Assembly (NCBI GenBank): GCA_008933995.1
Contig: WARS01000169.1
Location: 950,957-1,014,956, forward strand
From: Datnioides undecimradiatus
Taxonomy: Eukaryota > Chordata > Actinopteri > Lobotiformes > Datnioididae
Reading direction: 5' to 3'
Length of the DNA stretch: 64,000 bases
The notes below the pieces were generated by a model, which was not told the DNA's origin, did no database searches, and saw nothing but the letters and a program-made list of their open reading frames with translations. This document shows, piece by piece, positions 1 through 11,600 of the stretch. Position 1 is the first letter of the stretch; every line of letters starts with the position of its first letter. Both the position numbers and the translations under genes were made by a program.

Positions 1-3000
1 GCATATATTTAGCATTAGTTCATTCTATTTTTAACCCGTTCCCCTAAATAAACCAAGGAAGTACTTCACCATCGCTCTTTGTGACTGGTCATTGGTTTAG
101 GTGTTGACATTTAAATAGTTTAATATGTAGCATATTAAAACACATTTAATCCTCCATTTCACTGGGCCAGACCTTGCGAGTATATCCATATTAGTGCTGT
201 TGATATGCATTCTCAAATTATTAAAATGAGTCACACAGCACTGTCAGTTAGAGTCTTTATTATGGCCTCTAATTAACTCTGGGCTTCTGTTAAGAGATGG
301 CTTTGATAGGTGTGTTGGAGGCCTCTCATTAGTTGTGCCTCCAGCCCGCTGCACTGGGAATACGATGCCCTTTTATTCATTTCATTCACTTTCTTTGAGA
401 ATTCTAATTAGCTTGAACCAGAGTCACTGAACTGAACAGAACAATAAAATCATATTACATAAAATCTAATTTGGAGTCACACCAAACAACAGTTATGTAT
501 TAATTCACCAGCTGATTTAAGTTTCATAGAGCAGTGATGGAAGTTAGTATAGACAATATGATCATGTATTTCTATATACAAATATTTTTATTTATTTATT
601 GTTTTTTTTATTTTCTTGGTGTTCAACAGGTCGCATGTAGTGAAGGTTCCAGAGCACCGTTGCATATTCTTTTTGTTTTTGTTGTATTGAAATGATAAAA
701 TTAACATAACAATGTACTTTAAACCTGTAAAGTACAGGGAATTGTGTCTTAAACAAACAATATTTACAATAAAACACTGAAATAAACAAGGAAAAATTGA
801 TTTTGATCATTTAATAACACAGAATACTTTTAAAGATGTTAATTAAGCTCAGTTTCATCTAAGCAACAAAACAACAACAAAACATGCTCCATTGTTTAAC
901 TCTACATATGCCTCCAAGACACAGTCCTCACACAGATGCAAAGAGCTGCTTACAATGTCATTAAAACCTCTTTAGCGGTCCCCATCCACCACCGCTGACC
1001 TCCCACTGCGTTCTGACAGATATCAATGGCATTACCTCGGGCTGCCAGGACCCCCACGGTCACTAATGCCCCGGCAACAACACACAAAGAGCAGAAAGTA
1101 AGCTGGCGTCTACATAAATAGTCGGGTCACTCACACTCACAAACACCCTGCCTTTATAAAGGTGAAACACTAATCTGAATGCAAAGAGTCACTGGGAAGC
1201 CATTTTCAGTTTCTCCACAGAAACCTGACGACTGCATGAACACCAGCTCCCATGGCGCACCTGGGAATAATTATCAGCTCGTTTGAGCAGTTATGAAAAG
1301 CACATGAGATTCCTTATTGCTCGTTTGCTATTAAACCCAATACCGCATGACACAATGAGAAAAGCAGTGCACGTACAGCAATTGCATATACATGCAACGG
1401 CCCCAGTAGCTTGTTATGGTGTTCTGCAAGAAAGTAAACAAAAGAAAGACCAAAAGACATCAGCGGTGGCGGCGTACCAAACAGGCAAAATGGCCGACTG
1501 AAAACTGGTTTGAGCTAGAGTCATTTTCCAAAAAGAAGTGAGTGGAGATATAAACCACAGAGCACCAAATCAGCTGAGCCCTACACTACACACAGGCTCT
1601 GTCTGAAACTCTAATAATGTGTCGGAATCAGGTTTTATGTCCTTATTGTTGTTGCTGGCACTACTCTGTGTTGTCGGTTCAGCTCTCCTGTGCAAATAGC
1701 ACTCTCACTGTAAATGCCCCCTCCTGTTGCCCCAATGCATAATGCAAAAACAGCAAAATCTCCCTTTTGGATGCAACCTATGGTACATAAAATATTAAAA
1801 TATGCCCCTTGCGGTGGCCTAATGTGCAAGAAAACCTGATGCGGTGCCCTCTCTCCTGCCCGACATGTTAGACAATTAGTTTGCCTCTACGTGCCTCGAG
1901 TTGAGAGCTCCATCTGCCTTTATTACAAATGCACGAAAGATGTGAGATATATAAAAAGCAATTACTAACAACACTTTGAAGCAGCTGATCCCCAGTCAGA
2001 GTCCACACTGTGTCAGATTTTTGTTACAAGAAGTACTCAAGAGTCAAGTCCAGTCAGTTTTAATTATATATTCCAAAAGTTGATCATCTGTACAGCTGAC
2101 AACCTCCTCTGTCCTAACACCCTCCACTCAGATCAGGCAAAGCTCCCTTGAGACAGCCATAACGGGGAAAGGGATGAAACCTGAGGACGAGTCACAGAAG
2201 AGGATCCATCTCCCCAGTAAGGGCAAACATGCAATCGCTGTGATTTCAAAAACAGATCTGCAAAGAAGAAAACGTGTGCACAGTATATCAGAAATTTGAC
2301 GACAAACACGTAGAAATATGTGCAATGTAACGGGTAAGTGAAGAGTTTGGATCCACAAGGATGTTGAGCCGCCTTCTCTGAGTCGTGGAGACCTGGAGGG
2401 GGGACAGACGACACAAACACAGCGGCACAGAGGGAGAGACAGAAAGATGGAGAGACAAACAGATTTCCACAGGGGAGAGGGAGACGGAGACAGACAGTGA
2501 GGGACAGATGACACAATTGCAACAGCAGAGCAATTATATGCAGAGAGACAGACAGAAAGAGAAGAGAGGCTGACATTCAGACATTCAGGTTTAATATGAT
2601 CAGTGCTCCTCTGTGCCTTGGCTCTGTGTTAACTGCTCCAGGACACAGGGCCGGGGACAAGACAGGACACGTACACATACAGTAGACTATGCAGGTCAAT
2701 GGCTGTCTGTCTCCTTTGGGCCCCGTTAAGTTGAGCGAAGCCAAGCAGCTCAGGTTTTATTTTAACTGAAGTTCATTATTAATTCTTGGGAATTGCCTAC
2801 TGTTCCACTAATTTCTTCGACTTTACTCGAAACACTGACACATTCATTGCTTGCATCACATTTCCAAGTTTTCCTGTTTGCGGAATTCACCAGTTTTTTT
2901 TTTCTGCTCCCTCATCGTCTCCAGTGATAAACTGCTTCAGTCTGCCCAAAGACATTGATGTGACGTTGCTTCCTTTATTCCTGTGTTTCCAGAGTGCAAA

Positions 3001-6000
3001 ATGCATATCCCTGGATTAAACATCCAATCAAAGTCACCACAGAATGAATCAGATGCAACTCATCCGCAGTGGTCCTGCCCCCAGCATCACTGACATAATG
3101 GTGCATTCAGGTGCTGTTCATCAACTTAAAAAACATGTCTAAAGCCACAAGTGTCTTAAATTTAGAGGAAGTTACTGTCAGACAAACTCCAGCAAAGGGG
3201 GGGGTTACACTTAGTGGTACAACGGTTAGTCGCAAGACACCAGAAAAAAACCCAACATATAAACAACAACAGTGGGACAAAAAACACAGAAAACATGCTA
3301 TATAATGCTTTTATCTAATCCTATATAATTTAAGAAGTAAGTATTACTTTAAGCTGCATAAAGTACAATTCTGTCCTGATACCAAGATGACACAATACAA
3401 ATTTGTTTGTACAAAATGTGTAAAGCTTTCCAGAAATGTACCTCATCATTTCATTTTGTGTTTTGTGTCATTGTGTTCTTTTAATCATTTGAGTTTTTAT
3501 TTGTTTCTGATATTCTAAAAACATGCACCCTGCAGCATGGCAGCCAGTACAAAGCCTGGAAGACAGAAAAGGACGTCTTACACTGATTGGTTTATGTTAG
3601 ATGTGCAAATATAGGAACCAATCTGGCAAAGGATGCTGAGGAGAGGACCTAAAGGACTGATGGATGACCTAAACCAATGAAATGAAAAGCTGACTCTATG
3701 ATTTATAATCAGCGGCGAGTAGGGTACGTCAGTAGACTAATGGCCTTCACGGTACAGATCAAGCTCCTGGATGATATGATTGATTCTGCAAAGGTGCCTC
3801 ATTTATTGGCAAACAATCCAAGTCACTGCTGAGGGAGTGCAGTTGGGAAAGCCCGGCATCCAAACACATTTCTCATCATTCGAAGGATGATATAACCAAA
3901 GAAGGAAAGCAAACAGAACCGAGGTGAAGGTAGAGCGGTGGAGGAGGGTGGCGGGTGACTCCGACAGAGAGCGTGTTCGCCCTAATCACTGCAGCGCTGC
4001 AGTCATCACGCTGTCCCCCCTTGTGACAGTTTTATTATCAGAGCTGGTATGCAACACAAGAGTAATTTCCCCTAATGATCTCAGCCGCCTTCCACACCTC
4101 AGGACAAGTGAGTGTGGCTGACATGAGCGGAGAGGGGGAGGGTGGGAGGAGGGGAGGGGAGGGGAGGACAGGGGAGAAAGATAATAAATATAGGAAGCAA
4201 AGAACAAAGAAGAATAAGGCAGTTGTGCATTAGACTGAACTGACTTTTAAATCACTGAGTAACTGAAGTAGTGATGATTATTGCTCACACATGCAAATCT
4301 GCTGCTGTATTAGCTGGTTCACTGAGTGATAATAACTGTGTTTCCTCTGTTTGCCAGAAGCATAAACTGCTATCAGTGTCAAAGTGCACAGGAGTTCAAC
4401 ATCAACAGTTAGCACTGCCGGACTAACAGCAGCTGGGACTGAACAGGGTAAGGGAGCTGCTTCGGTAGCATCGTCTGACTCATAATGGACTAAAAACTGA
4501 CAGGGTCCGCGTAGCAGACACAGAGATATCTCACATTCTTATTCTGCATTACCCACAATGCAATTCGATAGGTGGGAGATATTGGTGTGGCATGCCAGCA
4601 TCGGATGAGGTAGGTGCAACCCGCAGCCTGCAGCGGAGCTGAGGAGCAGCTCTAACTCCACGGCAACAGACTGTCCATCACTGGGTGTATTTCAGTGCCA
4701 GATTGTCATCACCGCCAACACATCACATACAGTTGTGAGTCTTTCTACTCTTGTTTTGCTAATCCAATCCAATCCAATCCATAAAACACATCCACTCACC
4801 TGTCAGGTGGGACGAGGTTCAACCAGCTCACAGGTCAAAGGTGAAGCCTGCCACTGACGCCATTAAATTGAGGCAATTGGTTGCGTGGCGTTCAATCATC
4901 CCAGGAGAGCCTCTCGTAAATATCATCTCTCATTGTGATGTTTGAGTGTGTGGGGGTCATCGACGGCAGGTGGAACGTGAAGTGCCATGAACGCGTCTTT
5001 CTGATATGTTCACTGCCGTTGAGGAGGTGGATGCTTCGGTTTGAGATAAACTGGAAGTTGCAGGCAAACCTTTCGACTTCAGGATTCAATTAAACATTTT
5101 ATTTAATTTGTTATTATTATATGTTATATTTGGGGCTATTGCAGTCACCGTATCTTCAGAGGTGATCTTAGGAGCTGTACACAACAGCCAATCACAACTC
5201 AGTAGTGTTCTCTGTCATCTGTATACAGCCTCAGTCCCTGTGAGGAACACACACGCATCTGGGTCATCTGTTGCACAAAGGTGCCTAATTCCTCAGCACA
5301 TCAAGTAGCGCAGGACTGTTATGCAATGAACTCTGCGTCAATATAGCGAACTGAAAACATGGCTGACAGCATGCCCAACCTGCATCAGCCACACAGCTGC
5401 TTCACTGCAGCACCAATACAAGAAAATCAGCAGTAAAGTAGGGCAATGATCAGCAGTGAGTATCCAACAGAAGGACTCTGAGTAGCTGTAAAACTCATAA
5501 CTAGCTCCACAGCATTGTTAGCAAACCCCAAACAGGCCACATTTCCTCCGTACTGTCATTTGGCACCGCTGATCAACAAGTGTCACTGACTGTCGCCATG
5601 GAAACAAAACTCTTCTTATAGAGTTATCCTGTGGGGAGAGTGGTTAACTTTTTAAAACAAGCGTTTCTGTCAGTATGTAACACTGTCCCACGCTGCCATC
5701 AGACTAGAGGCCCCAGAGTCTGGTGCTGCCGCGTTCAGTGCGAAGAAAAGCAAATGAAAACATCAAAGTTCAGCTGCTTCGTTTGGTTGTTTCCACCACG
5801 TCACTGAGGCATTTTCAGACGTCATCGAACTGCACCTAAGCTGTTCGGGGTAGCTCTTGGTGTCAGGTCTGTCAATGGCCAATGGCAAGAGGCTTGTGCA
5901 CCTGGTCATGCTATAATGAGATTCCCGGGTGGGTCATGCATCACTGTCTGGATCCACGGAGCTCAGAACAGAACACAAGAAATATCGAGCTTCGAGGGAA

Positions 6001-6913
6001 AACACAAAACCATAAAGTTCATGAAATGCAGAAGTTAGAGGCCCTAACTTTCACCAAAAGGTTCCTAAACTCTAAATCACATGTTGCACTACAGAACCCT
6101 GACCATGGGAAAAGCTGAATTAATGGAGCATGGTTTAATATTAATACAGACAGCTTCACTTCGTAATCACTGCCCTATGCTCCTCCCCCTGAAACATCTG
6201 CTGTCACCTCACGTGCTAACAGGTGTTTAATATTAAAAGTTAAGGCAGGTGGCAGGTGTCTCTCTGTTTGTGAGTGTGTGTTTGTGTGTGTGAGCTCCTC
6301 CTAAAAGCTCATGGAGTGTAAAACAAAAGTTCATCAGATCATCTGCAGATCATGAACACGTGGCACAAAATCATGCTGCGTGACCTGCTCATTAGAGTTG
6401 AGTCTAGCTCCGCAGCAAAGGCTACACCCGCCCTCTAGCACCACCCTCCTCCTTTTCGAAAATGTGTTTTCTGCTCGTGCCGTCCGAAGGTTCCCTGAAA
6501 CATCAGGAATCAGAGTCTGGAGACCAACATTACCTGCTAAATATCAGCATGTAACATGTAACAGAAGAGGCAACATCTCACCATCCAGGATCTTTCTGCT
6601 GCTGTCACCTTCAGATGTGAGCTGTCCCTTCATTTGCTTTGTGCATTGATGACATCTACCGTCGCATAACAGCAGGAGATGATCTCATACTCTCTCACCA
6701 CATTTAATATGCTTGTTGTCCGCTGCTGAGCATACTTCTGCGCGAACACTCCAACTAACAATTACTGTCAACACCTCCTGATTATTTTCTCGATTTCAGC
6801 TGAACGTAAGAAAGAGTTGCTTCTTCCGAACATCGTGAAATCCATCGGCTAACTGTTTCAGCTTCTTGAAACCAACAAAGACCATGCGGACACATTTAGT
6901 ATGGTTGACATGA
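1..6913. other. Gene-free stretch downstream of clcn6
   Basis: No convincing exon on either strand. Open frames here are short and lack family resemblance. It holds A/T-rich tracts, a purine-rich segment at about 2380-2480, a G-rich run at 4134-4174, an (AATCC)4 tract at 4761-4780, and a possible conserved element at 240-420. In tetrapods the natriuretic peptide genes lie on this side of CLCN6. I looked for the Cys-Phe-Gly...Asp-Arg-Ile ring motif on both strands and did not see it. Confidence 0.6.
4134..4174 (+). repeat. G-rich run, potential G-quadruplex
   Basis: Seven runs of at least three G separated mostly by single A or T (run lengths 5,3,3,4,4,4,4; the largest gaps are 4 and 6 nt). 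This satisfies the usual four-run G-quadruplex pattern with short loops. Confidence 0.7.
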
Positions 6914-6919
6914 TTTATT
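6914..6919 (-). terminator. Candidate clcn6 polyadenylation signal (AATAAA)
   Basis: TTTATT on the plus strand reads AATAAA on the clcn6 strand, 1.7 kb beyond the stop codon. It is a candidate only; the intervening 1.7 kb has no coding signal and would be 3' UTR. Confidence 0.3.
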
Positions 6920-8460
6920 ATTTAAAGGCACAAGACAGAGGTCTCTCTGCTTTTCTGTTCCATGGCTGCAGCTTATTTGCCGCGTGCCAGTCGCGTGTAT
7001 TTGTAGAAACTACTAATACCGAGTCTCCATGTGAGTCGTATGAAACCCGAAAGTATTTAGCAAACAGTCCCTCAGGTCCGGCTCCACAGTAGGATTCGCA
7101 CTCTCCACCGTTTCTCTTAATCTCATCTTGTGCACACCACCTGCCAGGCCATGTCTAGTATTTAGAATGGATAAAATAAAAAAAAAAAATTTAAAAAAAA
7201 AAATGCCTCGACTAAAATCAACAGTTTCATCCAGGACAGACTCAGAATCATTCACAGCACAGGCGACAAATCATAAAAATAAAAACTGTGTAAAAAAAAT
7301 AATTTCTTAAATAATACGTAAAGCAGTGACGAGAGGAGCGAACGCTGGGCGTACACGTATGTGCCGCGGCGGTCGTTTCCAATCCGCCTGACGTACAATT
7401 CAACTTCTTTTACCCGCCCTCGCTCCCAGTCGCGTTTGTTCCCATTTCAGGAATAACAATGAAATGATGTGCCAGAGACATCAATGCTGCCAAGAAACTA
7501 ACAGCAGAGGAATGAACATGTAGGTTAAAACAACAAAACTTTCGCAGTTCGTCCAGTCCTTTGAATCCCCTATGAGCACTGCAAAACCTTGGTCACCGTA
7601 ACCCGAGACTGTCGATCGAACAGTCCTCTGAACTGACCGGGGGGACAGCGAGGTTATTACTTCAAATCATAAGTGCAAAACGAATGCTAACGTATGTACA
7701 GACTGCTGAAGTGGTTAGAAATGTTACTGTCCGACTTGGAACGAACCCATGTGTTCGAGCTTCTCCAAGTGGAGCTGCCAGGCAGGCGGTGTGTGTGTGT
7801 GTGCCTGCCTTTAGTGCATATAATTTATAGTTACTGACACAGTAAATCATAAACGTACAAACAACAAAAATAAAAGTGCTACAGTGACAACGATGATAAA
7901 GCATAATTGAGAAGTCAAATAAACATTTCCGTCATGAAGGTAGTAAGGAAACCTTTGCCAGTCATATTTCACTTTGGTAACACGTAGTAGCCCCACCGCC
8001 GCCACCCCGAGGATTCAAACCGCGAGCTCTCTGTGTCCTGCAGGACGAGCACTCATCCCTAACTGTGCCTGCAAAGCTGTGGATGCTCACTTGTGTCTCC
8101 AGTCAGCAGAAACGGCAGCGTATGAGCTCCAAACCAGACCAGTCTGCGCTTTGTCTGTGTGGATCGTCGAGGAGGAAACATGAGTCGGCTACAGCGTGCT
8201 GCCGATCTCTTTCTTTTGTTGTTTAAATCCATAAAACGTTGTTATGGATTGGATCAACCAGTGCACATGGATTATCAGCCGTCGTTATGGATCATTTGGG
8301 GGACTGTTTAAACTGTTTGTTCCACACAGATCAACACGTTACGTTAAATAAGCTTCTATCAGAGCTCCAGTGTGTGCCCGAGGCAGGTGAACAGGTTTCG
8401 ACTCGAGTGAAATACAACTGAACGGTTTCGCTTACTGACGTCCTACTGGACCACAGAGAA

Positions 8461-8486
8461 TGTGTGTGTGTGTGTGTGTGTGTGTG
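8461..8486. repeat. (TG)13 microsatellite
   Basis: Uninterrupted TG dinucleotides just downstream of the clcn6 stop codon, within the presumed 3' UTR. Confidence 0.95.
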
Positions 8487-8612
8487 GTTGTGAATGTCCT
8501 GTATGTGTTTAAGGAATATGCCTCCAGGCTAGTGGGAATGGACAGAGACAAGGGCTCAGGACCAGGTTGAACACAGTCCGGCTGGAGGGACGACGGGACG
8601 TCCGCAGTCGGA

Positions 8613-11600
8613 TCAGATGGTGATGTAGTGCTGTCGCAGTTTGGCCATGAGGAACTCGTGGGTTAAATTATGTCTCGTGATTATTCCGACAATCTGAAAG
8701 ACATGGCAGATAACAAACACGGCAGGTCAGACCTGACGACGATCCAAACATCCAACTTTAAAAGATCAGACCACGTACTTCTCCCACAGCATTGACCACC
8801 GGTAAGTGTCGCAGGCCCATGGTCCTGAACAGGTTGAACACCTGGGAGACGCGGCTGTTGGGCGACACTGTGTAGGGACACGGGTTCATGTAGGGGGTGA
8901 CATCCTGGGAACACAGGAAGAGGTCGTCATTTTTCAAAGTTTCTTCAAAATCCAGATCAGCGTGTATGAATCTTCCGAAAAATGACATAAGGGGCGGGGC
9001 ATAACGGATGGAGCGGAAAAGTGTGCAGGTCTTGAAGAACATGTAGGTGAATCAGAGTTGGATGATAGCCTTGAGGTTCAGGTCTTTTGAGGAGGAAACA
9101 CCTGGAGATCTGATCGGATTTTCATAGAGAAACTGATTCTGCTGTTATTCCTTTGCATATATTATTACATTTATGACCAGGGATGTGATCTGAAAGGGTT
9201 AGATAACAAGATTTTCTATATACTCCGATTAAACTTCTCATACCACTATCATGCGGGGGTTGAGCAGTGCGAGGTCCAAGTCGTGGATGTCGGGGTAACG
9301 GGGGTAATCCTCAGTCATCTCTGTGTAGGACAGCCGGGGCTGAGTGGAGCTCTGCGGTGGAGAGACATTCAGTACACGATAAACGTGTCAGAGATATGGC
9401 TCTAATACTCTAGATTGTGTGTGTGTGTGTGTGTGTGAGACACGGACCGACTGGTTCTCGGCATAGCAGACCCCTCTGATGAGCAGGTTGACCAGCTGGG
9501 AGCGCAGGATGAGGCCGTGGAAGGTGAGCGGTCTGAAGCGCTCCTCCATGGTCCACTCCTCGCTTGGAGACTGATCTGGGTACAGGTTGGGGTAGGGAGC
9601 GTACCTGCATGTGGACAGCGACAACATAACATGAGGGTTGGTTCACTGCTCAAACATACAACTAAACAACAGCCCTATGCAGCTTGATATACTATTATTA
9701 GTTACTCTTCTCAAAAGTAATACCATCATATATATATGTGATGGTCAGTGGTGACTCATCGGTTTGGATCTTGGTCATTGCTGTTTAGCCGTACTGTATT
9801 TCAGGCACTGTGATAATTGATGATGTGTTGCTGTGTGTGTGTTTGTCCCACCTCCTCTCTAACATCTGCTGCAGCAGGTCCTCTCCCTCCTCTGTCGGCT
9901 CAACCACGGCGCTCTGCTCGTCACAGACGTTCCTCAGCTCGCTTGATGGGTACGACTTCATGGACTGGCAGCGTCGCCGCTGTTCCCCCGCGCGGGTCAT
10001 CACGCTGGATTTCTGTGTGATGTGACAGCGACGGTCAAGTTTACACTGATGGGTCCGTTTGCAGTGTTGCTAAATGTTTCTAAATGCCAGATTGACTCAA
10101 ACAGCCACAAACCAGACCTCTGACACAGAACAACATCAGCACCTGAACCAGGTTCTTCATCTTTAACTGACGCACATAGTATAAATAACAATATCACAAT
10201 ACAAGAAATATCTAAACAATTCATATATAATTCAGTTCAATTCAATTCAAATTAACTGAAAAATATTAAATTCAGTACAATTTTATATATAGCCATCAAC
10301 CCATTCATTATTTCAGTATGTGTTTGTATTGACTTAGTATCTATAACTTTGCATTATGACATAAATATATATTTTCAGAGAGACTGATCAGACAGCCAGG
10401 AACAATGGCTTTTATGTTAGTGGATGTTCTAATTTAAATATTTCCATAAATCTATTCTTCATTTGAGATATTGCCCATACTGGCCTGGTACAAGCATAAC
10501 TGTGCCGACAGCCCGACAGTAAACACTGACCTCTACCTCCATCTACTGGCTACATCACCGAAAAATGCTCCGGCATATACCTCAGCAGGATAAACATGAT
10601 TGGAACAAAAGAGAATATGAATCAAATCTGATAATATCTTGAAAATAAACAGGTGGAGTTTTACACACAGTGGCAAAATCATTAGAGAGATGGTTCAGAT
10701 CCATAAGGTTGCTCAAGGTCGTCCCTAACCCACCCCCCCCCTTTACTCTCCCTCTGGACGTGAAGCTAAAAATGTGGAAGGACAAACCTTGAAGCGGATG
10801 TTGTTGCTGACCAGGATGTTCCCCTTCATGAAGTCCCGTTCGTTCTGTCTGTTTTCGGTGACCACGGGGAAGGCGTGGTAGACGGTGGTGCGCAGGATGC
10901 TGACCAGAGACTGGACCCGGGTGTGGGGGTAGACGTAGGTCAAGTTGGGCTCCATGATGTCGCTGGCTGTGAGCCTTTGAAAAGACGAGGGACAGAGCAG
11001 TGACAGGTGAAATCGACGTGCGGGATGAGCCGTTGTGAAATTGTGATTTAAGAGATGTTTATGTAGGAGGACTACCAGACTAGCACTTGCAGGGACCCTG
11101 AACCCTAAACAATGAGTCTTACTTGTCCATCTCAATCTCAGTCTCCCACTCCAGCAGGGGCACTCCTCTCAGCTGGATGTGGATGTCATAGATGCCCTTG
11201 TTGAAGAAGTCTCCAGTCCACTTGGCAACCTGACAGTCAACACAAAACCACACACCACATGAGCCTAACGGGAAGTTCATGGCCGTGTCACGCTGAACCC
11301 GCATTTATTCAGTTGTCTTCTCATAAAGAGGATGGAAATCAGGTGCATATTACTTGACATCATACCATTAGAGTGATCATGATGGGCAGCCCGTATGTGA
11401 TTTCATTGGTGGACTCAATGAGGATGACAGTCAGACTGATGGTCATTCTGACCACGCCTCCGAGGAAGGAGGCGGCGCCGATCAGAGCGAAGGTCCCGGA
11501 GTAGATGTGCATTCCCAGCTTCCTGAGAGAGGACAGACACCCCAGAGGAACAAGTGTGACTCAGCGGTGAAGTGCACAAAGCTAACAGGCTTGCACTAAC

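Noticed and set aside
2128-2576. Overlapping open frames of up to 147 codons on the minus strand
   Set aside because: Produced by a purine-rich low-complexity stretch on the other strand (GGAGAG/GACAGA). Several frames are open at once, which is typical of biased composition rather than coding.
1-8612. Expected natriuretic peptide gene next to clcn6
   Set aside because: I looked for the ring motif (CFG...DRI...GC) on both strands and found none; not reported as present.
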